Assembly (NCBI RefSeq): GCF_000698575.1
Contig: NZ_JFHD01000023.1
Location: 37,109-101,108, forward strand
DNA from: Caballeronia zhejiangensis
GTDB taxonomy: Bacteria; Pseudomonadota; Gammaproteobacteria; Burkholderiales; Burkholderiaceae
DNA length: 64,000 nt
Reading direction: 5' to 3'
A program made the position numbers and the translations under genes. Of the stretch, positions 44,490 to 56,726 are shown piece by piece. Position 1 is the first letter of the stretch, and every line of letters starts with the position of its first letter. The notes under the pieces are model-generated. The model ran no database searches. It worked only from the letters and a program-made list of their open reading frames with translations, and had not been told where the DNA came from.

Positions 44490-45157
44490 GGATTCTCCCC
44501 GAACGAATAGCCGATGCTGCGCACCGTATGAATGAGCTTCAGATCGAATGGATTGTCGATCTTCGCGCGCAGCCGCTTCACCGCGACGTCGACGACATTG
44601 GTGTCGCTGTCGAAGTTCATGTCCCACACTTCCGATGCGATCAGGGTGCGCGACAGCGCCTCGCCCTGATGCTTGCAAAAGAGATGCAGCAGCGCGAATT
44701 CCTTGTTCGTGAGCACGATGTCGATGCCCTTGCGCGTCACCTTGCGACGCAGCACATCCACATGAAGATCCGCGATCTGGAACGTATCGGATTCGCGCAT
44801 CACGCCGCGTCTGAGCAGCGTGCGAATGCGCAAGACGAGTTCGGTGAAAGAGAAGGGCTTGACGAGATAATCGTCCGCGCCGAGTTCGAGTCCGTGAATG
44901 CGGTCCGTCACGTGATCGCGTGCGGTGAGAAAAATGACAGGCAAGTCACGTTTCGCGCGCAAGGCCGACATCACCTGCCAGCCGTCGATGCCCGGCAGCA
45001 TCACGTCGAGCACGATCAGTTCGTAGGAATTCGCGAGCGCCTGGTGCAGACCGTCCGTACCGTTGCGAACGAGCTCGACCTGATAGCCGGACTCGATGAG
45101 CCCTTTCTTCAGGTAGTCGCCTGTCTTGCGGTCGTCTTCGATAACGAGGATGCTCAT
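44486..45157 (-). CDS. OmpR-family response regulator, CusR/HprR type
   Basis: A 223-residue regulator; phospho-acceptor D51 (LIVLDVMLPGIDGW), K of DYLVKPFSF, and the winged helix ending VDVAVKRLRAKIDNP and LIHTVRSIGYSF. The start MSILVIEDD at 45157 is clear; the frame extends upstream. It is divergent from a cytochrome b561 / molybdopterin operon, and a set of GTCATC repeats lies between the two start codons, so it probably controls that operon. Confidence 0.9.
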   Translation of the reverse strand: MSILVIEDDRKTGDYLKKGLIESGYQVELVRNGTDGLHQALANSYELIVLDVMLPGIDGWQVMSALRAKRDLPVIFLTARDHVTDRIHGLELGADDYLVKPFSFTELVLRIRTLLRRGVMRESDTFQIADLHVDVLRRKVTRKGIDIVLTNKEFALLHLFCKHQGEALSRTLIASEVWDMNFDSDTNVVDVAVKRLRAKIDNPFDLKLIHTVRSIGYSFGENP

Positions 45158-45218
45158 GCTCGCACTGCATTCGATGGATTGCCGACATTCTAGCCAGAGC
45201 GCGCGCGACGCTCGCAAA

Positions 45219-45247
45219 GATGACAAAAAAGTCATCGAGAGGTCATC
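45219..45247. promoter_or_regulatory. GATGAC/GTCATC repeats, probable response-regulator box
   Basis: GATGAC (45219-45224) and GTCATC (45231-45236) form an inverted repeat around six A residues, and a further GTCATC occurs at 45242-45247, 11 bases after the previous one as a direct repeat. Spacing of about 11 bases is standard for dimers of OmpR-family regulators. The site sits between the two divergent operons. Confidence 0.65.
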
Positions 45248-45272
45248 GATCGATCAGCGGCGCGTCGCTACC

Positions 45273-45896
45273 ATGCCCTCGAAATCTCAACGACTCGCGA
45301 GGCTCGACGACGTGCAAATCCAACCGTTATGGCTGCGCATCACGCACTGGCTCAACGCGTTCGCCGTGTTGATCATGGTGACGAGCGGCTGGCAGATCTA
45401 CAACGCATCGCCGATTTTCAAATCGCTGACCTTCTCGTCCGCGATCACGCTCGGCGGCTGGCTCGGCGGCGCGCTGCAATGGCATTTCGCGGCGATGTGG
45501 CTGCTGGTCGCGAATTTTATCGTGTACGTCGCGATGAATCTCTTCACCGGACGCCTGCGCCGCCGCATGTTTCCGCTCTCCATCAAGAGCATTTTCACCG
45601 ACGCCTTCGCCGCGCTACGCGGCAAGCTCGGTCACGACGATCTCACGCATTACAACGCGGTGCAGAAGTTCGCGTATCTCGCGGTGATCGTGGACATCGC
45701 GATCGTGATCCTGTCGGGACTCGCGGTGTGGAAATCGGTGCAGTTTCCCTTGCTTCGCACGTTGATGGGCGGTTACGACAACGCTCGCATCGTGCACTTC
45801 TTGGGCATGAGTTTTCTCGTGGCGTTCTTCGTCGTGCACGTCGCGATGGTCGCGCTCGTGCCGCGCTCGCTCGTGCTGATGATCCGAGGTCGCTAA
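45273..45896 (+). CDS. Cytochrome b561-type membrane protein
   Basis: A 207-residue integral-membrane protein with four helices. Possible haem-ligand histidines are in RITHWLNA (first helix), WHFAAMW (second) and the late HFLGMSFLVAFFVVHVAM. It fits the cytochrome b561/Ni-hydrogenase b-type group, which hands quinol electrons to periplasmic partners. It starts the operon that continues with the molybdopterin enzyme three bases after its stop, so it likely acts as that enzyme's electron donor, as MsrQ does for MsrP. Confidence 0.85.
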   Translation: MPSKSQRLARLDDVQIQPLWLRITHWLNAFAVLIMVTSGWQIYNASPIFKSLTFSSAITLGGWLGGALQWHFAAMWLLVANFIVYVAMNLFTGRLRRRMFPLSIKSIFTDAFAALRGKLGHDDLTHYNAVQKFAYLAVIVDIAIVILSGLAVWKSVQFPLLRTLMGGYDNARIVHFLGMSFLVAFFVVHVAMVALVPRSLVLMIRGR

Positions 45897-45899
45897 CAC

Positions 45900-46673
<774 letters not shown>

Positions 46674-46705
46674 AGCCTTTGCTTTCATCACCAGAAGGAG
46701 ATTGC

Positions 46706-47317
46706 ATGTCGATTCGACTCAAACTTGGCGTCAGCATCGTGACGCTCGCACTCGCATCCGCGGCTCTTGCTCAGACGCCCGCCGCGAAACCCGCGCGCAT
46801 TCGCGGCGATATCGTGTCGCTGTCGGGCGATACGCTGACCGTTCATCGACGCAGCGGCGACACCGTGAAGATCGCCGTCAAGGCAGATACGCCCGTCACC
46901 GCGCTGAAGAACATCAAGCTGCAGGACATCAAGCCGGGCTCGTTCGTCGGCACGGCTGCGACCACCGGCACCGACGGCAAGCTCACCGCGACCGAGGTAC
47001 TCGTGTTCCCGGAAGCCGCGCGCGGCACAGGCGAAGGCCACTATGAATGGGATCTCGGACCGAAGAGCTCGATGACCAACGCGAACGTCGATCAGGTCGT
47101 GCAAGGCACGAGCGGCCGCGATCTGAAGCTCTCGTACAAGGGCGGCGCGAACTCGGTGACCGTACCGGAGAACGTGCCCGTTGTGACGTTCGCCCCCGCG
47201 ACGCACGATGACCTGAAGCCCGGAAAGAAAGTGTTCGTCGTCGCGACTCCGGCTGGTTCGGACTTCGCGGCGCAACGCATCGTCGTGGAGAAGGATGGCG
47301 TCGCGCCGCCGATGTAA
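46706..47317 (+). CDS. Exported protein, DUF5666-like
   Basis: A 203-residue secreted protein with a signal peptide of about 22 residues (ends ALA). The mature part repeats small beta-rich units (RIRGDIVSLSGDTLTVHRRSGDTVKIAV, then a second half SVTVPENVPVVTF), which resemble DUF5666-type OB-like domains. Function unknown. It has an AGAAGGAG site, 32 bases after the molybdopterin gene, and should be co-transcribed with it. Confidence 0.75.
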   Translation: MSIRLKLGVSIVTLALASAALAQTPAAKPARIRGDIVSLSGDTLTVHRRSGDTVKIAVKADTPVTALKNIKLQDIKPGSFVGTAATTGTDGKLTATEVLVFPEAARGTGEGHYEWDLGPKSSMTNANVDQVVQGTSGRDLKLSYKGGANSVTVPENVPVVTFAPATHDDLKPGKKVFVVATPAGSDFAAQRIVVEKDGVAPPM

Positions 47318-47345
47318 GCGTCACCTTCGATAAAGTCCCTGCACG

Positions 47346-47375
47346 CGCCCGCCGATCATCGATCGCGGGCGTTTG
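47346..47375 (+). terminator. Hairpin after the exported-protein gene
   Basis: CGCCCGC (47346-47352) and GCGGGCG (47365-47371) form a stem with a 12-base loop, followed by TTTGT. It lies between convergent genes and is a plausible terminator for the cytochrome / molybdopterin operon. Confidence 0.6.
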
Positions 47376-47792
47376 TCATTCGAGCGTCGTGCGTATATGC
47401 CTCACGCTCGACACCGTGTCGTCGAAACGCGCGTTGCCGAGCTTGCGCTTCATGCGCCGCGTGACCTCCGAGCTGACCGCGCCGATGCGCTTCATCATCG
47501 CGACCGCGGAATCGGTCGGATGAATGGCGGATTCGCGGCCATCGCGTTCAGTGGACCAGCGCTCGACGAGCCCCAGTTTCGCCAGTCCGTCGAGCGTGCG
47601 CGTGGCAGTGGGGCGCGTGATCGCGAGTGCATCGGCAAGCGTGCCTTGAAGCTGCCCGGGATGCTCGACAACCGCGCGCAACATGAACGCCTGCGACGGC
47701 GTGAGTCCGAACGGCTTGAACGCTTTGGCCCATTCGCGTTCGAGTGCGCGCGCGAGTGCGGTGGTGTTGAAATAAAGGCATTGGTCGAACAT
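47376..47792 (-). CDS. MarR-family regulator
   Basis: A 138-residue winged-helix regulator. MFDQCLYFNTTALARALEREW opens the dimerisation helix; the wHTH includes LADALAITRPTATRTLDGLAKLGLVERW (about 62-90), and the wing TERDGRESAIHPT carries the basic residues. A TTG start at 47828 is possible; the ATG at 47792 gives the usual length. It is divergent from the aldehyde dehydrogenase gene (153 bases apart), its probable target. Confidence 0.85.
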   Translation of the reverse strand: MFDQCLYFNTTALARALEREWAKAFKPFGLTPSQAFMLRAVVEHPGQLQGTLADALAITRPTATRTLDGLAKLGLVERWSTERDGRESAIHPTDSAVAMMKRIGAVSSEVTRRMKRKLGNARFDDTVSSVRHIRTTLE

Positions 47793-47945
47793 ACGGGTCA
47801 CCGTCGTGTCATGTAATTCGATCTGCAACTATCGATTGAACGTAGCGCGCGTCAGCAGATTTTACGTGGCCGCGATACCATGGCCGTCTGCGTCATATGG
47901 TCCGGCGCAAGCAACATTGGCCACGCCACTCTCAAGGAGACATGC

Positions 47946-49397
47946 ATGAGCAACACTCGTTCCGACCTTCCCGCTTATCCGAATACCCGGCTTTATATCG
48001 ACGGCGCGTGGCGCGACGGTTCGCGCGACACGGCCGTCATCAATCCGGCGAACGAAGCGGAGATCGGCCGTCTCGCGCTCGCGGGCGAAGCCGAGCTTTC
48101 GCTCGCCGCCGACGCCGCCGCGCGCGGTTTCAAGGAATGGCGCAAGGTTTCGCCCTACGAGCGCAGCAAGCTGATGCGTCGCGCGGCGCAGAACATTCGC
48201 GAGCGTGCGGAACAGATCGCCGCCATCATGACGATGGAGCAGGGCAAGCCGTTCGGCGAGGCGCGCATCGAAACGCTGTCGGCAGCGGACATCATCGAAT
48301 GGTTCGCGGAAGAAGGGCGCCGCACGTATGGCCGCGTGATTCCGTCGCGAACGGATGCCGTGCGCCAGATCGTGACGCGTGAGCCGGTCGGTCCGGTCGC
48401 CGCGTTCACGCCGTGGAATTTCCCTATCAATCAGGCGGTGCGCAAGGTATCGGCCGCGCTCGCGTCGGGGTGCTCGGTCGTGCTCAAAGGCCCCGAGGAA
48501 ACGCCCGCAAGCTGCGCGGCGCTCGTGCAGGCTTATGCCGATGCGGGCCTGCCCGCCGGCGTGCTGAATCTCGTCTTCGGTGTGCCCGCCGATGTCTCGA
48601 AGTATCTGATCGCGCATCCCGCGATCCGCAAGATTTCGTTCACCGGTTCGACGCCGGTCGGCAAGCTGCTTGCGTCGCTCGCGGGCGAGCACATGAAGCG
48701 CGTGACGATGGAACTAGGTGGCCACGCGCCGGCCATCGTGTTCAAGGACGCCGACATCCCCCGCGCCGCGAAGATGCTCGCATCGGCGAAATTCCGCAAC
48801 GCGGGTCAGGTCTGCATCTCGCCGACGCGCTTTCTCGTCGAAGAATCCGCGTATGACGAGTTCGTGCAGCACTTCGTCGCCACCGCGAGCGCGGTGAAAG
48901 TGGGCAACGGTCTCGACGATGGCGTTCAGATGGGTCCGCTCGCGAACGGCCGCCGCCTCGAAGCGATGGAACGCCTCGTCGCCGATGCGCGCGAGCACGG
49001 CGCGAAGGTGTTGACGGGCGGCGAGCGCATCGGCCGCGAAGGCTACTTCTTCGCGCCGACCGTGCTGACCGATGTGCCGCTCTCCGCGCGCATCATGACC
49101 GAAGAGCCGTTTGGCCCGATCGCGCCGATCGCATCGTTCAAGTCGTATGACGAAGTGATCGCCGAGGCCAATCGCCTGCCTTATGGGCTTGCCGCTTACG
49201 CTTACACGAGCTCTGCGGCGACGTCAGCGGCGGTGTCGGACGATATCGAAAGCGGCATGCTCTCGATCAATCACCACGGCCTCGCATTGCCGGAGACGCC
49301 GTTCGGCGGGGTCAAGGATTCGGGCTACGGCTCGGAAGGCGGCAGCGAAGCGATGGAAGCGTATCTCGTCACGAAGTTCGTGACGGAGCATCGTTGA
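47946..49397 (+). CDS. NAD(P)-dependent aldehyde dehydrogenase, succinate-semialdehyde type
   Basis: A 483-residue ALDH. FTPWNFPINQAVRK holds the catalytic asparagine, MELGGHAPAIVF the general base glutamate and NAGQVCISPTRF the nucleophile cysteine. The pattern is closest to the succinate/glutarate-semialdehyde dehydrogenase (GabD-like) branch. It oxidises an aldehyde to an acid in the cytoplasm. The GGAG site lies about ten bases before the ATG. A terminator follows; the next gene is a DUF1932 oxidoreductase. Substrate not certain. Confidence 0.88.
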   Translation: MSNTRSDLPAYPNTRLYIDGAWRDGSRDTAVINPANEAEIGRLALAGEAELSLAADAAARGFKEWRKVSPYERSKLMRRAAQNIRERAEQIAAIMTMEQGKPFGEARIETLSAADIIEWFAEEGRRTYGRVIPSRTDAVRQIVTREPVGPVAAFTPWNFPINQAVRKVSAALASGCSVVLKGPEETPASCAALVQAYADAGLPAGVLNLVFGVPADVSKYLIAHPAIRKISFTGSTPVGKLLASLAGEHMKRVTMELGGHAPAIVFKDADIPRAAKMLASAKFRNAGQVCISPTRFLVEESAYDEFVQHFVATASAVKVGNGLDDGVQMGPLANGRRLEAMERLVADAREHGAKVLTGGERIGREGYFFAPTVLTDVPLSARIMTEEPFGPIAPIASFKSYDEVIAEANRLPYGLAAYAYTSSAATSAAVSDDIESGMLSINHHGLALPETPFGGVKDSGYGSEGGSEAMEAYLVTKFVTEHR

Positions 49398-49424
49398 TTC
49401 GCGAGTCGGTAGGTTAGTTGGACG

Positions 49425-49450
49425 GCGGCCCTTCGACGGGCCGCTTTCCT
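49425..49450 (+). terminator. Rho-independent terminator after the aldehyde dehydrogenase gene
   Basis: GCGGCCC (49425-49431) and GGGCCGC (49438-49444) pair around TTCGAC, followed by TTTCCTT. It separates the aldehyde dehydrogenase from the DUF1932 gene. Confidence 0.75.
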
Positions 49451-49524
49451 TGATGATCCGATAGTTCGGATGACGAATGAGCGCGGTATGAATCGTCATC
49501 GAACAAAGCTACAGGAGCCAGCAA

Positions 49525-50355
49525 GTGACGCAATCGAAACAACCCACGATCGCAATTCTCGGCGCAGGCAGCATGGGATCGGCCATTGGCCGTACCTTCA
49601 CGCAAGGCGGTGCGCGCGTGCTGACATCGCTCGAAGGACGCAGCGCGGCGAGCGCAGCGCGTGCGCGCGAAGCCAGCATGGAAGATGCAAGCCTCGACGA
49701 TCTCGTGGCGTGCGACTTCATTCTGTCGATCGTGCCGCCCTCGGTCGCTGTCGATACCGCGCAGCGCCTCGCTCCTCTGTTCGAACGCGCGAGCGCGCAG
49801 CCCGTCTACATCGACTGCAATGCGATCAATCCCGCTACCGTCGGCCAGATCGAGCGCGCGCTCGAACCGACGCGCACGCCGTTCGTCGATGCATCGATCA
49901 TCGGTCAGCCATCGGCGCCGAAGTTCTACATGTCGGGACCGCATGCGAAGCGCACTCAGCTACTCGCCGATCACGGTCTCGTCGTGCGGGTGCTCGACGG
50001 CCCGAACGGCGCCGCATCCGCGCTCAAGATGTCGTATGCGGGCATCACGAAAGGGCTGACGGCGCTCGGCTCGGCGATGGCGCTCGCCGCGATGCGCAAC
50101 GGCGCGGGCGATGCGCTTCTCAGCGAACTCGCGGCGAGCCAGCCCGCGCTTGCCGCGTGGCTCGCGGGCAATGTGCCGCGCATGCCGCCGAAGGCCTATC
50201 GCTGGGTCGCGGAGATGGAAGAGATCGCGGAGTTCGTCGGCGACGAGTTCGCGGAGCATCGCATCTACGAAGGCGCGGCCGGACTTTACGCGCGGCTTGC
50301 GAAAGACAAGGACGCGACGGACGCGCTCGAACGTTTCTTCAGCGAACGTCGTTAA
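49525..50355 (+). CDS. NAD(P)-binding oxidoreductase with DUF1932 C-terminal domain
   Basis: A 276-residue protein related to 6-phosphogluconate and 3-hydroxyisobutyrate dehydrogenases. Rossmann motif ILGAGSMGSAIGR at residues 10-22; VDASIIGQPSAPKFYMSGP is the substrate region; K168 of LKMSYAGITKGL occupies the catalytic-lysine position; the C-terminal helices belong to DUF1932. The start is GTG with a CAGGAGCC site. Function unknown. Its stop overlaps the MocR gene's stop by four bases (convergent). Confidence 0.85.
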   Translation: MTQSKQPTIAILGAGSMGSAIGRTFTQGGARVLTSLEGRSAASAARAREASMEDASLDDLVACDFILSIVPPSVAVDTAQRLAPLFERASAQPVYIDCNAINPATVGQIERALEPTRTPFVDASIIGQPSAPKFYMSGPHAKRTQLLADHGLVVRVLDGPNGAASALKMSYAGITKGLTALGSAMALAAMRNGAGDALLSELAASQPALAAWLAGNVPRMPPKAYRWVAEMEEIAEFVGDEFAEHRIYEGAAGLYARLAKDKDATDALERFFSERR

Positions 50356-51776
50356 CCGCGCGCGGCCGCGGTTTCCGTCATGTACTCGAAGAAGCGCGCC
50401 GCGCGCCGGTCGCCCGCATAGGCCGAATTGATGCGCACCCACGCACACGCCTCGCCGTTCGGGCGGTAATAGCTGCCCGGCGCGAGCGTGACGCCGAACT
50501 TCACGGCTTCGTCGACGAGCACGGATGAATCGTCGATGCCGGGCACTTTCGCCCATACGAAGTTGCCGCCGCTCGGCTCGTCGAACACGTCCCATCCATA
50601 GCCTTCGAGCGTTTGCACCGCGCTCGACAGCGAATCGCGCACGCGCTTGCGCAAGCGCTCCAGATACTTGCGATACGTGCCGCGCTCCAGCAGGCCCGCC
50701 GCGACGCTTTCGGCGAAGCGCGTGCCGCCGAGACTCGTCAGCACCTTTACGTCGACGAGATTCTTCACGAGCTCGCGATTCGCCGCGAGATAGCCGATGC
50801 GCAGCGACGACGACAAGGTCTTCGACAAGCCGCCCACATAGATCACGCGATCGAGCTGATCGAGCGATGCCAGCCGTTGCGTCGGCACGGCCTGGAAGTC
50901 GGCGTAGATATCGTCCTCGACGATGGAAAAGCCGTGCTGGGTCGCGAGTTGCAGCAGCTTGAACGCGACTTGCGGCGCGACGTTCGTCGCAGTCGGATTC
51001 TGGAACACGGTGTTGATGAAGAAGAGCTTCGGCTGATGCTGCTTCAGCAGTTCTTCCGCGACGTCGATATCGGGTCCGTTCGCGAGCCGCGGCACGCCGA
51101 CGAGCCGCACGCCCTGCAGCTTCAGGAGCCCGAAGAGATTGTAGTAACCGGGATCCTCGACGAAGACCGTATCGCCCGGCTTCAGCATGTAGCGCACGAC
51201 GAGATCGAGCGCCTGGCTCGCGCCGTTCGTGATCATCACGTTGGGAAGATCGGCGTCGATGCCGAGCGCGTTGATCCGCATCGTGACTTGCTGACGCAAA
51301 TCGGTGTCGCCGTGGGGAATCGCGTAATCGATCACGCTCGATACGTCGGTGCGCGACGCCTGACGGATCGCCTGCGTCAGGCCGTCCACATCGCGCCATG
51401 CCTCGGGAATGAAGCCGCTCGACAACTTCAGCGTCTCGCCGGGATAGTTGAACTGCTGGAGGATCTGGTTCGATTCCTCTTCGGCCAGACGCGGATCGCA
51501 ATTGCCCGCGTTGCTGTCGCGTTCATCGACGTGATTCGCCACATAGAACCCGGAGCCGTGCTTCGGCTGAATGAGCCCGCGCGACGCGAGACGGTCGTAA
51601 GCCTCGATCACCGGAAAGCGGCTGATGCGCTGCTCGGCGGCAAGCTGACGAATCGACGGCAGCTTCGCGCCCGCGAGCACGCGGCGCGAGCGGATCATCG
51701 CTTCGATCTGACTGACGATCTGTTCGGTCAGCGGCACGCCGGTGCCGCTGTCGATGTGAAGCGGAAGTGCATTCAT
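50352..51776 (-). CDS. MocR-family regulator (GntR HTH + aminotransferase domain)
   Basis: A 474-residue MocR/GabR-type regulator. The N-terminal GntR wHTH spans about 15-80 (LPSIRQLAAEQRISRFPVIEAYDRLASRGLI), followed by a class I aminotransferase-like domain with a NPTATN segment, EDDIYADF and the PLP lysine in GGLSKTLSSSLRIGY. Such regulators bind PLP and an amine or amino acid. A cluster of AACTGTTC motifs upstream of it is the likely operator region. The target may be itself plus the divergent or neighbouring genes. Confidence 0.9.
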   Translation of the reverse strand: MNALPLHIDSGTGVPLTEQIVSQIEAMIRSRRVLAGAKLPSIRQLAAEQRISRFPVIEAYDRLASRGLIQPKHGSGFYVANHVDERDSNAGNCDPRLAEEESNQILQQFNYPGETLKLSSGFIPEAWRDVDGLTQAIRQASRTDVSSVIDYAIPHGDTDLRQQVTMRINALGIDADLPNVMITNGASQALDLVVRYMLKPGDTVFVEDPGYYNLFGLLKLQGVRLVGVPRLANGPDIDVAEELLKQHQPKLFFINTVFQNPTATNVAPQVAFKLLQLATQHGFSIVEDDIYADFQAVPTQRLASLDQLDRVIYVGGLSKTLSSSLRIGYLAANRELVKNLVDVKVLTSLGGTRFAESVAAGLLERGTYRKYLERLRKRVRDSLSSAVQTLEGYGWDVFDEPSGGNFVWAKVPGIDDSSVLVDEAVKFGVTLAPGSYYRPNGEACAWVRINSAYAGDRRAARFFEYMTETAAARG

Positions 51777-52077
51777 GATGTCTGAAACTGTTCAGTGATT
51801 TGCTGTGAACAGTTCGAGTTCGCTGTTCGCCAGTGTCGTCTTGCCATTCGAACGCATCCGAAAACCCGCGTCAAGACTGGCCGAATGGCTAGCTAGAGTG
51901 TTTTTAAAGTGTCGGATCGATGCGAACTGTTCGGGCAATTCGGCTTAACAGTTTCGGTCAAACTGTTCACAAGTGTTCATTCAAGCTGTTCGCAATCGGT
52001 CGAATAATAGGATCAACGGCTGCTCTTGCATCTCTGTCGGGCGGCCTTTCAGTTACGCGATCTGAAGGAGCGGCATC
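51777..52077. promoter_or_regulatory. Intergenic region with an array of AACTGTTC motifs
   Basis: AACTGTTC or its complement GAACAGTT occurs at 51786-51793, 51807-51814, 51925-51932 and 51961-51968, with one-mismatch copies at 51821-51828, 51946-51953 and 51984-51991. The copies occupy two groups, one next to the MocR start and one nearer the DUF2917 gene. Direct and inverted repeated sites are usual for MocR regulators. No gene is seen in this stretch. Confidence 0.75.
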
Positions 52078-52401
52078 ATGCGTGAAATCCGGACATTCGA
52101 ACTCGACGGGCGCGATGCGCCTACGCGCTGGGTGATCGATCGGCCCCAAACGCTGCGCGTGACGCGCGGGCAAATCTGGCTGACCATCGAAGGCGGCGCC
52201 GACGATTACTGGCTGGACGCGGGCGCGTCCGTCGAACTGAAGCCTTACACGACGATCTGGGTCAGCGGGACGACGGACGCCAGTTGGTTCTCGATGTCGT
52301 CCGATTCGACGCGGGCGGGCGCGCGTCGCCTGAGGGAGATGGTGCGCGCGTTGTTCGCCCGCCGGACGACGTGGCCGCGCATCGCGATCTCCAAAGCGTA
52401 G
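52078..52401 (+). CDS. DUF2917 protein
   Basis: A 107-residue protein of the DUF2917 family, recognised from TLRVTRGQIWLTIEGGADDYWLDAG, a small beta-barrel (cupin-like) pattern common in Burkholderiaceae. The C-terminal tail is arginine-rich. An AAGGAG site precedes the ATG. Function unknown. It faces the MocR operator array across the 301-base gap and may be one of its targets. Confidence 0.8.
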   Translation: MREIRTFELDGRDAPTRWVIDRPQTLRVTRGQIWLTIEGGADDYWLDAGASVELKPYTTIWVSGTTDASWFSMSSDSTRAGARRLREMVRALFARRTTWPRIAISKA

Positions 52402-52419
52402 GGAGCCAAAGAAGGGCGA

Positions 52420-52443
52420 AAAAAAACCCGGCCGTGGCCGGGT
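52420..52443 (-). terminator. Rho-independent terminator of acnA
   Basis: Read on the minus strand, ACCCGGCC and GGCCGGGT form an 8-bp stem (52426-52443) and are followed by a run of T residues (A-run 52419-52426 on the plus strand). It lies 55 bases past the acnA stop and ends the leftward central-metabolism operon. Confidence 0.88.
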
Positions 52444-52497
52444 CCAATGTTCCCGCGCTCTTTCGAGCGCGGTCACCTGCAAAACTGCTTGAGCCTT

Positions 52498-55203
<2,706 letters not shown>

Positions 55204-55242
55204 GGTTATTTTCCTTGGACTAAGACGAGGAAATTGCGCTGC

Positions 55243-56694
55243 TTAAATCACGTACAGATCGACATATTCATTGACCGGCATCGCTTCGAGCGTTGCCTGA
55301 TCGAGCGATACCGCGAGGATCGCTTGCTGCTGCTTCTGCGGGAAACGGCGCGCCAGATTCGTCCTGAACTTCTCGACGAGCAGCGGTATGCCGTCCGCGC
55401 GACGACGCTTGTGACCGATCGGATAGTCCACTTCGACTTCGGCGAGCTTCGATCCGTCGTTGAATTCGACGGTCAATGCATTCGGGATCGAGCGCTTGTC
55501 CGGATCGAAATAGTCCTTCGTGAACTGCGGGTCTTCCACGCATTCCATCTTCGCGCGCAGCACGTCGATGCGCGGGTCCTGCGCGACGGAATCTTCGTAA
55601 TCGGCCGCGGTGAGGCGGCCGTGAATCAGCGGCACCGCGACCATGTACTGAATGCAGTGATCGCGGTCCGCGGGGTTGTCGAGCGGCCCCTTCTTGTCGA
55701 TGATGCGCAGCGCGGCTTCGTGCGTGCGAATCGTGATCTTGCGGATGTCATCGACGGATTTGCCGGCTTGCTTGAGCTCGCCGTGCAGCGTCATTGCCGC
55801 TTCGACGGCCGTTTGCGCATGGAATTCCGCGGGAAACGAAATTTTGAACAGCACGTTCTCCATCACATACGAGCCGTACGGACGCTGGAACGCGAACGCG
55901 TTGCCCTTGAAGAGCACGTCGTAAAAGCCCCATGTTTCAGCGGTCAAAACCGACGGATAACCCATCTCGCCGGTCTTCGCGATCAGCGCGAGGCGCACGG
56001 CGCGCGAGGTTGCATCGCCCGCTGCCCACGACTTGCGCGAGCCCGTGTTCGGCGCGTGGCGATACGTGCGCAACGCGTGACCATCGACGAAGGCGAGCGA
56101 CACCGCGTTGACGAGTTCGTCGCGCGTGAGGCCGATCATCTGCCCGACGACCGCGGTGGAGGCCACTTTGACGAGCAAAACGTGATCGAGACCGACCTTG
56201 TTGAACGAATTCTCGAGCGCGATGCAGCCTTGAATTTCGTGCGCCTTGACCATCGCGATCAAAACGTCTTTCATGACGAGCGGCTTCTTGCCTGACGCGA
56301 TCGCGTTGCGCGAAAGCCAGTCCGCCGTGGCGAGGATGCCGCCGAGGTTATCCGACGGATGACCCCATTCGGCGGCGAGCCACGTATCGTTGAAATCGAG
56401 CCAGCGGATCATTGCGCCAATGTTGAAGGCGGCCTGAACGGGGTCGAGTTGAAACCGGGTGCCTGGCACCTTCGCACCGTTGGGGACGATCGTGCCCGGC
56501 ACGATCGGTCCCAGCAGCTTGGTGCAGGCGGGGTACGAAAGGGCTTCGAGTCCGCAGCCGAGCGTGTCGATCAGGCAGTTGCGCGCCGTTTCGAGCGCAA
56601 GCGTGCTGTCGACACTGTAGTCGAGCACGTAATCGACTATTTCGACGAGTACCTTGTCCGGCTCGGGCCGGACATTGGAAATCGGTGCGGACAT
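55243..56694 (-). CDS. prpD: 2-methylcitrate dehydratase
   Basis: A 483-residue MmgE/PrpD-family protein with the PrpD beginning ALETARNCLIDTLGCGLEAL, RWLDFNDTWLAAEWGHPSDN and the HAPNTGSRKSWAAGDATSRAV segment. It dehydrates 2-methylcitrate to 2-methyl-cis-aconitate in the methylcitrate cycle; some members also act as aconitase. Length is normal. It sits between the MliC-like gene and acnA, so AcnA probably performs the rehydration step. prpB is not in the window. Confidence 0.92.
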   Translation of the reverse strand: MSAPISNVRPEPDKVLVEIVDYVLDYSVDSTLALETARNCLIDTLGCGLEALSYPACTKLLGPIVPGTIVPNGAKVPGTRFQLDPVQAAFNIGAMIRWLDFNDTWLAAEWGHPSDNLGGILATADWLSRNAIASGKKPLVMKDVLIAMVKAHEIQGCIALENSFNKVGLDHVLLVKVASTAVVGQMIGLTRDELVNAVSLAFVDGHALRTYRHAPNTGSRKSWAAGDATSRAVRLALIAKTGEMGYPSVLTAETWGFYDVLFKGNAFAFQRPYGSYVMENVLFKISFPAEFHAQTAVEAAMTLHGELKQAGKSVDDIRKITIRTHEAALRIIDKKGPLDNPADRDHCIQYMVAVPLIHGRLTAADYEDSVAQDPRIDVLRAKMECVEDPQFTKDYFDPDKRSIPNALTVEFNDGSKLAEVEVDYPIGHKRRRADGIPLLVEKFRTNLARRFPQKQQQAILAVSLDQATLEAMPVNEYVDLYVI

Positions 56695-56726
56695 CGAGGG
56701 ATTCCTGATTTAAGTGCCGAGCTAAC

